Assembly: GCF_004965515.1 (NCBI RefSeq)
Contig: NZ_SSHH01000001.1
Span: 1,181,280 to 1,245,279, forward strand
Length of the DNA: 64,000 nt
DNA from: Alteraurantiacibacter aquimixticola
GTDB taxonomy: Bacteria > Pseudomonadota > Alphaproteobacteria > Sphingomonadales > Sphingomonadaceae
Direction: 5' to 3'
In this document: piece after piece, positions 45,150 to 52,791 of the stretch
Layout of the letters: each line of letters opens with the position of its first letter
Position numbering within the stretch: position 1 is the first letter of the stretch
The notes under the pieces: generated by a model
Database searches by the model: none
What the model was told of the DNA's origin: nothing
The model's input: only the letters and a program-made list of their open reading frames with translations
Made by a program: the position numbers and the translations under genes

Positions 45150-45539
45150 ATGGCCGGGATGAAGGCCTATGCCTCGCCCGAAGAGTGGTTCGCCGATGCC
45201 GAAGACTGGCAGAAGCCGCTAATCGACAAGTTCAGGGCGGCCATTCTTGACGCGGCACCGTTCGAAATGGCGATCCGCCATGGCAATCTCTTCTTCCTGC
45301 ATAACGGCCAATGCATCCTCATCAGGCATGATCCGGAATGTGTGATCCTGGGGTTTTTCCGCGGCAAGCGCTTGCGTGACCTGGAACCGCGCCTGAAAGC
45401 GAGCGGCAAGTACGAACTGGCCAATATCGTCTTCCGCGAAGGTTCGCAGGACTTGCCGGAACGGCTGGGAGAGCTGGCGCGCAAGGCTGCCGATCTCAAC
45501 GCGCAACTGGGCGATCCGCGCGACCTGTCGAATTACTGA
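45150..45539 (+). CDS. DUF1801 family protein
   Basis: A 129-residue small cytoplasmic protein with the DUF1801/YdhG-like pattern: WFADAEDWQKPLIDKFRAAI, then FEMAIRHGNLFFLHNGQCIL and CVILGFFRGKRL. Function is unknown; the fold is related to YdhG/YjbR. The ATG lies 3 bases after the prenyl synthase stop, so the two share a transcript. Confidence 0.8.
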   Translation: MAGMKAYASPEEWFADAEDWQKPLIDKFRAAILDAAPFEMAIRHGNLFFLHNGQCILIRHDPECVILGFFRGKRLRDLEPRLKASGKYELANIVFREGSQDLPERLGELARKAADLNAQLGDPRDLSNY

Positions 45540-45562
45540 GCAAGTTCGGTTAGGGCGAAGCC

Positions 45563-47989
45563 GTGGCCCAGAATCTTCCCATCAACGCCGTCCTGCCGGA
45601 ACTGCTCGGCGCTTTGCGTGCGCACAATTCCGCCGTGCTGATCGCACCTCCCGGCGCGGGCAAGACCACCGCGGTTGCGCCTGCGCTGATCGGTGAGGAA
45701 TGGTGCAGCGGACAAGTGATCGTCCTCAGCCCCCGCCGCGTGGCTGCACGCGCCGCGGCGGAGCGGATGGCGGAGATGCTGGGCGAGAAGCCGGGCGAGA
45801 CGGTCGGCTACCTCACCCGCATGGACAGCAAGTCCGGCCCCAAGACGCGCATCCTTGTCGTGACCGAGGCGATCTTCGTCTCGCGGCTCCTCTCCGACCA
45901 GGAACTCGAAGGTATCTCCGCCGTGCTGTTCGACGAGGCGCATGAGCGGCATCTCGACAGCGATCTCGGCCTCGCACTGGCGTTGGAAACGCAGGGCGTG
46001 CTGCGCGAAGACCTGCGCTTGCTGGTCATGTCCGCCACCATCGACGGCGCGCGGTTCGCGCGGCTGTTGGGCGAGGGCGCTCCGGTGATCGAGAGCGAGG
46101 GCAAGGCGCACCCGCTGCGGGTGGAGTGGCTCGGCGCCTCGCCCGAAAAGCGGATCGAGGAGGCGATGACATCCGCGATCCTTGCAGCATGGCGCGAGGA
46201 GGAGGGCGATATCCTCGCCTTCCTGCCCGGCGTTGGCGAAATCGAGCGCGTGCGCGAGCGGCTGGAAGAGCGACTGCCCAATGTGCCCATCCTGCCGCTG
46301 CACGGACAGGTGCAGCCAGCGGACCAGCGCATGGCCATACGCCGCGATGTCGAAGGCCGCCGTCGCCTCGTGCTCGCCACCAGCATTGCCGAGACTTCGA
46401 TCACGCTCGATGGCGTGTCGGTCGTGGTCGATAGCGGCCTGTCGCGGCGCGCGGAATTCGACGTGGCAGCGGGCGTCACCCATCTCGTCACCCGGCGCGC
46501 TAGCCAGGCATCGGCCGGGCAAAGGGCGGGGCGCGCGGCGCGGCAAGGACCGGGCGTTGCCTATCGCCTGTGGGAAGAAGGCGGCCATGCCGGGCGCGAG
46601 GCTTTCGATCCGCCCGAAATGCTCACCAGCGACCTCGCCCCGCTGACACTGTCGCTGGCGCAATGGGGAGTGGAGAATGTGGCGAGCTTGAAATGGCTCG
46701 ACGTCCCGCCAGCACCTGCGTTCTCCGCCGCGCACGAGCGCTTGCAGGCGCTGGATGCGCTCGATGATGAGGGTCGAATCACCGATTGGGGGCGCAAGAT
46801 TGCCGCGCTGCCCATGTCGCCACCGCAAGCCGCCATGGTGCTCTATGGCGCGCAGCACGAAGCGGGCAGGGAGGCGGCGCGGCTGGCGCTGCTGATGCAG
46901 GAACGCGGGCTGGGTGGGCGCGGCGAGGACTTGGCGCAGCGCCTCCAGCGTTGGAACGGCGACCGCTCGAAAAGAGCAGAGGCGGCGCGCAAGCTGGCCG
47001 ATGGCTGGGCGCGCAAGGCAGGCGATCTGGTGAAGAGCGAGAAGGGCGAGAGTCCGCCACTCGCCATCCTGCTCGCCCATGCGCTGCCCGCGAATGTCGC
47101 GAAGCGCCGCGATGCGAGCGGGGAGAGCTGGCTGTCGGCGGGCGGGCGCGGCTACCAGCTCGATCCCGCATCGCCGCTCGCACGTGCCGAGTGGCTGGTG
47201 ATCGCCGATGCGCAGGGCCGGGCGAGCGGCGCGCGGATCACTGCCGCGATGCAGCTAGACCCCGGCGAAGTCGAGCAATGGCTTGGCGAGCGGATCGAGC
47301 GGCGCCATTCGGCCCGCTGGAATGCGAGCGAAAAGCGGGTGGAGGCCCGGCTGGAGCGTCGCCTAGGGGCGATCACGCTGAAGAGCGGCCCCGACCCCGA
47401 TCCGGACCCGCAAGCGCTTGTGGACCTCCTTGTGGAGAAGGCTGTGGATAAGCTGGGGGAACTGCTCCCGGCCGACCTTCTGGCGCGCGCTCGCTTCGCC
47501 GGGCTGGAAGCGCTCTCTCTGCAGCGGCTGGGTGAGGAAGCACCCGAATGGCTCGCCCCGTTGCTACATGGTCGCCGCGGGCTCGACCTTCCTAATGGCA
47601 AGCTGGTCGATGCGTTACTCGGCCGCTTGAGCTGGGACGAGCGCCAGCAGCTCGACCGGCTGGCTCCGCGCGAATTCTCCAGCCCCGCCGGAACGCGCCA
47701 CGCCATCGATTATGCAGGCGACGATGCCCCTTGCGTGGAAGTGCGCGTGCAGGCTGTCTTCGGCCTCGAACGTCATCCGATGATCGGCAACACGCCTCTG
47801 CTGCTGAAACTGACCGACCCGGGTGGCAAGCCCATGCAGGCCACGCGCGACTTGCCCGGCTTCTGGCAGGGCAGCTGGCGCGATGTGCAGAAAGACGGCA
47901 AGGGCCGCTATCCCAAGCACCGCTGGCCCGATGAACCATGGGCGGAAAAGCCCAGCCTCAAGACCAAGAACGCCTTCAATCGCACTTGA
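45563..47989 (+). CDS. hrpB: ATP-dependent helicase HrpB
   Basis: An 808-residue DEAH-box helicase. Motif I APPGAGKTT, motif Ia LSPRRVAARAAAERM, motif II DEAHER and motif III MSATID are followed by motif VI in QRAGRAARQGPGVAYRLW. The C-terminal third is the HrpB-specific region (ending KHRWPDEPW). HrpB is widespread; its cellular role, perhaps in RNA handling, is unclear. GTG start, 23 bases after the DUF1801 gene. Confidence 0.94.
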   Translation: MAQNLPINAVLPELLGALRAHNSAVLIAPPGAGKTTAVAPALIGEEWCSGQVIVLSPRRVAARAAAERMAEMLGEKPGETVGYLTRMDSKSGPKTRILVVTEAIFVSRLLSDQELEGISAVLFDEAHERHLDSDLGLALALETQGVLREDLRLLVMSATIDGARFARLLGEGAPVIESEGKAHPLRVEWLGASPEKRIEEAMTSAILAAWREEEGDILAFLPGVGEIERVRERLEERLPNVPILPLHGQVQPADQRMAIRRDVEGRRRLVLATSIAETSITLDGVSVVVDSGLSRRAEFDVAAGVTHLVTRRASQASAGQRAGRAARQGPGVAYRLWEEGGHAGREAFDPPEMLTSDLAPLTLSLAQWGVENVASLKWLDVPPAPAFSAAHERLQALDALDDEGRITDWGRKIAALPMSPPQAAMVLYGAQHEAGREAARLALLMQERGLGGRGEDLAQRLQRWNGDRSKRAEAARKLADGWARKAGDLVKSEKGESPPLAILLAHALPANVAKRRDASGESWLSAGGRGYQLDPASPLARAEWLVIADAQGRASGARITAAMQLDPGEVEQWLGERIERRHSARWNASEKRVEARLERRLGAITLKSGPDPDPDPQALVDLLVEKAVDKLGELLPADLLARARFAGLEALSLQRLGEEAPEWLAPLLHGRRGLDLPNGKLVDALLGRLSWDERQQLDRLAPREFSSPAGTRHAIDYAGDDAPCVEVRVQAVFGLERHPMIGNTPLLLKLTDPGGKPMQATRDLPGFWQGSWRDVQKDGKGRYPKHRWPDEPWAEKPSLKTKNAFNRT

Positions 47990-48021
47990 TTTCGCGGGCG
48001 AGAATCAACAAAGGGAAACCT

Positions 48022-48300
48022 ATGCAGGCCCGTATCTACAAACGCCCGAAGAACGCCATGCAGAGCGGCAAGGCTCTGGTGGACCAGTGGATCCTCGATT
48101 TCGCTCCGGCGCAGGCGAAGAAGCCCGACCCGTTGATGGGCTGGGCCGGCAGCGGCGATACGCAGCAGCAGGTGCAGCTGAAATTCGAAAGCTGCGAGGC
48201 GGCGCAGGCCTATGCGGACAAGCACGGCATTCCCGCCGTGGTCCACACAGTCCCGCCCAAGCGCCTGAAGATCCAGGCCTACGCCGATAATTTTAGATAA
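48022..48300 (+). CDS. ETC complex I subunit, NDUFS4-like
   Basis: A 92-residue accessory subunit of NADH dehydrogenase. MQARIYKRPKNAMQSGKA and WILDFAPAQAKKPDPLMGWAGSGDTQQQ match the bacterial/mitochondrial 18-kDa (NDUFS4) family; KHGIPAVVHTVP follows. It stabilises complex I and is typical of Alphaproteobacteria. AAGGGA precedes the ATG. It lies apart from the main nuo operon, as usual. Confidence 0.92.
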   Translation: MQARIYKRPKNAMQSGKALVDQWILDFAPAQAKKPDPLMGWAGSGDTQQQVQLKFESCEAAQAYADKHGIPAVVHTVPPKRLKIQAYADNFR

Positions 48301-48516
48301 TATTCGGCCTCAATCGCCGGCGGCTGCATCCGCAGCGTTCTGCCTTAGGCAGTGCTTCGCATCGACTATCCTCGCCTGAGTCCCTTCGTCCTACGGACTA
48401 CGGGGTGGAGTAGTTTATCCTGAGCGGCTGCTGCAGGCAGCCAGCCGAAGGGGGCGCGCATTCGCGCTTGCGGGCCTTTGGCCCGAAGACGTGCTACGCC
48501 CGCAATGTTCCGTCTA
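48301..48516. other. Non-coding gap with short inverted repeats
   Basis: Between convergent genes. GCGGGCCTTTGGCCCG (48470-48485) can form a hairpin, and CTGCTGCAGGCAGCCAG lies within a stretch resembling dispersed sphingomonad repeats. No gene is seen. Confidence 0.5.
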
Positions 48517-48801
48517 TTATTTCCGCAATTGCAGCTCGCCACGTTCGAATGCCGTGCGGCAGTCGGTCGCGTCGTGGCGGATATCTTCGTCCAGCAGCGG
48601 CGTAGCGGTCATGCCCGGACCTTCGAAGCGCGGGTCGTCGCATTCGCTATCATTCGAATAGTCGCCATTGTCGTCACCGAAATCGACCGTTGCGGCCAGC
48701 TCCGGATTGCCTGGTGCCGTCAGGTCATTGGCGGCCATTGGCGGTTCGCCGCAAGCTGCCAGAATGAGAACCATACTTGCCGGCACGATAATCTTGATCA
48801 T
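48517..48801 (-). CDS. Small lipoprotein
   Basis: A 94-residue protein with a clear lipoprotein signal, MIKIIVPASMVLILAACGEP (lipidated Cys at about 19). The mature part is acidic (DFGDDNGDYSNDSECDD) and has further Cys residues. No family recognised. Upstream in-frame extension overlaps the SRP RNA region and is rejected. Divergent from the SRP RNA gene. Confidence 0.65.
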   Translation of the reverse strand: MIKIIVPASMVLILAACGEPPMAANDLTAPGNPELAATVDFGDDNGDYSNDSECDDPRFEGPGMTATPLLDEDIRHDATDCRTAFERGELQLRK

Positions 48802-48881
48802 TAATACCCTCCCCAAAAGGTCTTGAGGCGGATAGCGCTGATGGGTTGCAAAATTATAACCGCATCGCCATATCGCGGTCC

Positions 48882-48972
48882 GGGAGTCGGGTGGACGTTT
48901 GCGTTCGCTCACCGGGTCAGGTCCGGAAGGAAGCAGCCCAGGTGAATTGCGGCGGGTCGCTCGGCTCCTTTA
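48882..48972 (+). ncRNA. ffs: Signal recognition particle RNA (4.5S type)
   Basis: The invariant SRP core GGTCAGGTCCGGAAGGAAGC, with the tetraloop GGAA region and following AGCCCAGG, is at 48915-48942. Flanking GGAGTCG and CGGCTCC close the long hairpin, giving a short RNA of about 90 bases. Ends are approximate. It pairs with Ffh for co-translational membrane targeting. Confidence 0.93.
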
Positions 48973-49452
48973 CCCTTCAGACATGGCAGACATGCGATCG
49001 CGCGCGGCGACGCGCGAGCCCGTGGCCGGTTGCCGCCCACTAAAGCGAGCGAGGCCGAAAGGCGGCATATTGACGCTTATCGTCTCGAAGCCACCGGCCG
49101 GTACGCAGTAGGTCTCGTGAAAGATGCCAACCGAGCCATTGTCCCCCACAGCCTTGTTGAAAGCGCTCCAGGCGGGCCAATGGTTGCGATCACGGTCTTG
49201 AGCATAGGCTTCGAGGCGTGCGAAATCGCGCCAATATTGTACGAGCAACACGGTACGCATGCCTGCCAGCAACGTTTCGGCGCCAATGAAGCCGCTTTCG
49301 GGGTTGTCCTCCAACTCGGCGATCATCGGCCCCATGGACCGGGCCACCGGCAACCATTGCCGAGGCCTTAGGAAGTGGTTGATGCGCATTCCTATCAGGA
49401 ACACGACAAGCGACCCTTCATGTCTGTCGGTAAGTCGACCTGGCTCTATCAT
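48970..49452 (-). CDS. DUF4188 family protein
   Basis: A 160-residue protein. VVFLIGMRINHFLRPRQWLPVARSM, then MRTVLLVQYWRDFARLEAYAQ and HWPAWSAFNKAVGDNGSVGIFHETY fit DUF4188, a ferredoxin-fold dimeric alpha/beta-barrel group related to heme-binding monooxygenases and aldoxime dehydratase-like proteins. Function unknown. Its stop codon touches the 3' end of the SRP RNA gene on the other strand. The start MIEPGRLTD is chosen; an ATG 18 codons upstream is possible. Confidence 0.8.
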   Translation of the reverse strand: MIEPGRLTDRHEGSLVVFLIGMRINHFLRPRQWLPVARSMGPMIAELEDNPESGFIGAETLLAGMRTVLLVQYWRDFARLEAYAQDRDRNHWPAWSAFNKAVGDNGSVGIFHETYCVPAGGFETISVNMPPFGLARFSGRQPATGSRVAARDRMSAMSEG

Positions 49453-49541
49453 CACATTCTCCAGTGGTGCTGCCGAATGGCACGGGGGGCAAAGCTGTTG
49501 TACCATTCGACATCGGCACGCGCCGCACCTAGATTGAAGCG

Positions 49542-51422
49542 ATGGGTGATTCACCAGACGATACCGACCTCCCGCCCTGGGATGATGAGCAGGAAGAGGA
49601 GGCCCAGGAGCAGGCAGGGCCCTCCGCAGCCGAGCTTGAGGCTGCGGGCCAGTCCGCCATGTTCGGCGATGCCGCGCCCCCGCCTGTAGAGGACCCTGCC
49701 GTGGCGAGTGAGGCCGCGCCTGCGTCCGTGGAGCAGCCTGCTGCGGCCCCGGCACCTCCGCCGGCCAATTCCGGCCCCTATCGCGTGCTGGCGCGCAAAT
49801 ACCGTCCGCAGACATTCAGCGAGCTGATCGGCCAGGAGCCGATGGTGAAGACGCTCGCCAACGCCATTGCGCGCGACCGGCTGGCGCATGCCTTCCTGAT
49901 GACCGGCGTGCGCGGGGTGGGCAAAACCTCCACCGCGCGCCTGATCGCCAAGGCGCTCAACTGCGTCGGCCCGGATGGGCAGGGCGGACCGACCATCGAT
50001 CCTTGCGGTGTGTGCGAGCCGTGCCAGGCCATTGCGGAAGGCCGCCATATCGACGTGATCGAGATGGACGCCGCCAGCCATACCGGCGTGGACGATGTGC
50101 GCGAGATTATCGAGGCGGTCCGCTATGCCGCCGTCTCCGCGCGCTACAAGATCTATATTATCGACGAAGTGCACATGCTCAGCCGCAACGCTTTCAACGC
50201 GTTGCTCAAGACGCTGGAAGAGCCGCCTGCGCATGTGAAATTCCTTTTCGCCACGACAGAGGTCGACAAGCTGCCGGTGACGGTGCTCTCCCGCTGCCAG
50301 CGCTTCGACTTGCGGCGCATTCCGGCCGAATTGCTCCACCAGCATTTCGCCAGCGTGTGCCGGCAGGAAGGTGTCGAGGCCGAGGACGAAGCGATCGCCA
50401 TGGTCGCCGCCGCTGCCGAGGGTTCGGCGCGCGACGGCCTCTCCATCCTCGACCAGGCGATCGCCCATGCCGACATGGATGCAGGCGACGGCGCGACCAT
50501 GGTCACCGCGGCCAAGGTGCGCGAAATGCTGGGCCTTGCCGATAAGGGCGCACAAAGGCGGCTATTCGCTCACCTGCTCAATGGCGACCCGCAGGGCCTG
50601 CTTGCTGCCGTGAACGACCAGTATTCGCTCGGCGTCGAGCCGCTGGCGCTGCTGCGCGGCTTGATGGAGCTGACGCATCGTATTGCCGTCGCCCAGCTGG
50701 GTGAGGGCGAAGTGACGGCGGTCAGCGAGGAAGAGCGGCAGGATATCGCGCAATGGGCCGATCGCCTCTCCGCCGGGCAGGTCCATCGCCTGTGGCAATT
50801 ACTGCTGAAGGGCCATGACGAGGTGAAGGGCGCGCCCGATCCGCTGGTCGCGGCGCAAATGGCGCTGCTGCGCATCCTTCACGCCGCCGACATGCCCGAT
50901 CCGGGCAAGCTGGAGAAGCTGCTGAAGGAGGCCGCCGAGCGCGGTGTGGGGGCCGTGCAAGCTCCCGCTGCTCCGGGCGCCGCTGCATCCTCGCAGGACG
51001 GTCCGCAAGCGGCTGGCTCCATGCCCGATGCACATATCGAATGGACGATCATGTGCGACCGGGTGGAGCAGGAAGGCCTGCTGCGCATGGGTCAGGTGAT
51101 GCGCGACTGGATACGTATCATCGAGCTACGCGACGGCTATTTGCGCTTCACCCATTCGGACGAATTCGACGAGGATATCCTGCCCGAACTGCGCGATGCG
51201 CTGCTGCGCGCCACGGGCGAGCGGTGGGATGTGGCGAAAGGCGCGGGCGAGGGCCAACCGAGTTTGCGCGAACGCGCCGAAGCGGCGCAGGCCGCCGACC
51301 GCGCGCGGATCGAAAGCCATCCGCTGGTGCAGGCGACCAAGGCGGCCTTTCCCGCCGCCGAACTGCTCGACGCGGAAGAGATGCCGGTGGGCGAGGCGCG
51401 CTGGAACCGGCGTGCTGGATAG
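49542..51422 (+). CDS. dnaX: DNA polymerase III subunits gamma/tau
   Basis: A 626-residue clamp-loader ATPase. An acidic, Pro/Ala-rich leader of about 80 residues precedes YRVLARKYRPQTFSELIGQE. Walker A GVRGVGKTSTARLIAKALNC, the zinc finger CGVCEPCQAI and Walker B IYIIDEVHMLS follow; domain III and a tau-type C-terminal part complete it. The leader is longer than usual. The short YbaB gene lies 38 bases downstream, the standard dnaX-ybaB arrangement. Confidence 0.95.
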   Translation: MGDSPDDTDLPPWDDEQEEEAQEQAGPSAAELEAAGQSAMFGDAAPPPVEDPAVASEAAPASVEQPAAAPAPPPANSGPYRVLARKYRPQTFSELIGQEPMVKTLANAIARDRLAHAFLMTGVRGVGKTSTARLIAKALNCVGPDGQGGPTIDPCGVCEPCQAIAEGRHIDVIEMDAASHTGVDDVREIIEAVRYAAVSARYKIYIIDEVHMLSRNAFNALLKTLEEPPAHVKFLFATTEVDKLPVTVLSRCQRFDLRRIPAELLHQHFASVCRQEGVEAEDEAIAMVAAAAEGSARDGLSILDQAIAHADMDAGDGATMVTAAKVREMLGLADKGAQRRLFAHLLNGDPQGLLAAVNDQYSLGVEPLALLRGLMELTHRIAVAQLGEGEVTAVSEEERQDIAQWADRLSAGQVHRLWQLLLKGHDEVKGAPDPLVAAQMALLRILHAADMPDPGKLEKLLKEAAERGVGAVQAPAAPGAAASSQDGPQAAGSMPDAHIEWTIMCDRVEQEGLLRMGQVMRDWIRIIELRDGYLRFTHSDEFDEDILPELRDALLRATGERWDVAKGAGEGQPSLRERAEAAQAADRARIESHPLVQATKAAFPAAELLDAEEMPVGEARWNRRAG

Positions 51423-51460
51423 CCTAAATTGGCTTCACACGAACAAGCGAGAGACGACCA

Positions 51461-51802
51461 ATGGAATCCATGGAAGAGATGCTGAAGGCGGCGCAGGAAG
51501 CGGCCCAGAACATCCAGAAGCAGATGAGCGACGCGCAGGTGAAGCTCGATTCGATCGAGGTAGAGGGCTCGTCCGGCGGCGGCCTGGTGAAAATCCGCGC
51601 CACTGCAAAGGGCCGCATCCTCGGTGTCAATATCGATGACAGCCTGATGGTGCCGGAGGAAAAGCAGATCCTCGAAGACCTCGTCACCGCTGCCTTCAAC
51701 GACGCCCGCGACAAGGCCGACCGCGCGGCCAATGAGCAGATGAAGGAAATCCAGGGCAGCATGGGCCTGCCACCGGGGTTCAATCTGCCGGGGATGGGTT
51801 GA
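51461..51802 (+). CDS. YbaB/EbfC nucleoid-associated protein
   Basis: A 113-residue DNA-binding protein with tweezers-like dimer fold: MLKAAQEAAQNIQKQMSDAQ, then LDSIEVEGSSGGGLVKI and LEDLVTAAFNDA. Length is normal. Located directly after dnaX, as in many bacteria; recR, the usual third member, does not follow here. Confidence 0.93.
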   Translation: MESMEEMLKAAQEAAQNIQKQMSDAQVKLDSIEVEGSSGGGLVKIRATAKGRILGVNIDDSLMVPEEKQILEDLVTAAFNDARDKADRAANEQMKEIQGSMGLPPGFNLPGMG

Positions 51803-51906
51803 TCGGCACGCTCCGGTGGGCGTGATGACGTTATAGGAAGCGGCCAAAGGGGGAATTCGCGCGATATCATGCAGCAGTTGTAGTTGCTTCGGCTCTTGCG
51901 GCCACT

Positions 51907-52731
51907 ATGCCGAATCTTGCCCACGCCGAAACGGTAGTTCTTGAACCGGCTTCCCCTTGGTTAATGGATTACGCTGAGGACAGTTGCGCCTTGCGGCGGG
52001 CCTTTGGTGCCGAAGGGCAGGAAGTCGTGATCGAGCTTCGCCAGTTCCAGCCCGGTGACGGCATGATGTTCACTGCCTATGGCGAGCCGCTCCGGACGAG
52101 GATGCGGCCCGCGTTGTTCCGGTTCGAGCCGGTTGGTGAGGAGCAGAGCCGTGAAAATGCGCAGCTTCTTGAGGTCGAGGGCTTTGGGCGGGGTATAACT
52201 CTTGATATCAGCCTCCATCCTGTCGCGGATGGCGAAGCGGAAGCGGAGCCGGAAACGGTGGCGGTCCGCGAAACGCGTGAGGCGGCAATGACGGGGATTT
52301 CGATCAGCGGAATCCTTCGTGAAGAGACCGTTTTTCAGACCGGGTCCATGGCAGCGCCGGTAGGCGCCTTGCGCAACTGCATGGATGAATTGCTGACCCA
52401 TTGGGGTATCGACGTCGAAGCTCACAGGTCGCTCCAACGCCAGGTCGAGCCGAAAGACTACGACGGCTGGGTGCACACAATCGTCAATACCGGCTTCCCC
52501 CGCAGCATGATCAGGCGGGGCGAGAATGCGATCGTTCGCGTGCGTCTGATCGTGGGAACGGATGGGCGCGCCGTTTCCTGCCACATTCCCATTGCTATCG
52601 GACATCCGGATTTCGAGGAAGCAGCTTGCCGCACATTGATGGACCATGCAAAATTTGATCCGGCCCTGGATGCCAATGGCGATCCGATCGAAAGCTATTG
52701 GGTCACGAGCATAGCGTATCGGACCTCCTGA
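51907..52731 (+). CDS. Secreted protein with TonB-like C-terminal domain
   Basis: A 274-residue product as called, with no family for residues 20-170. Residues 185-270 resemble the TonB C-terminal fold: GFPRSMIRRGENAIVRVRLIVGT, GRAVSCHIPIAIGHPDFEEAAC, and MDHAKFDPALDANG. The called start gives only the tail of a signal peptide (MPNLAHAE). The frame runs open upstream to 51829 and encodes RKRPKG, then AAVVVASALAAT, a convincing signal peptide, but holds no ATG, GTG or TTG. The true start or a frameshift remains open. Confidence 0.65.
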   Translation: MPNLAHAETVVLEPASPWLMDYAEDSCALRRAFGAEGQEVVIELRQFQPGDGMMFTAYGEPLRTRMRPALFRFEPVGEEQSRENAQLLEVEGFGRGITLDISLHPVADGEAEAEPETVAVRETREAAMTGISISGILREETVFQTGSMAAPVGALRNCMDELLTHWGIDVEAHRSLQRQVEPKDYDGWVHTIVNTGFPRSMIRRGENAIVRVRLIVGTDGRAVSCHIPIAIGHPDFEEAACRTLMDHAKFDPALDANGDPIESYWVTSIAYRTS

Positions 52732-52791
52732 GGGAGTTTTCGCTCGCTCGGTTGTTTGCGTGGTGAACCAGACCGACCGGTGAAACGGGCT

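Noticed and set aside
48846..49043. 65-codon frame across the SRP RNA
   Set aside because: The sequence is the SRP RNA; the frame is incidental.
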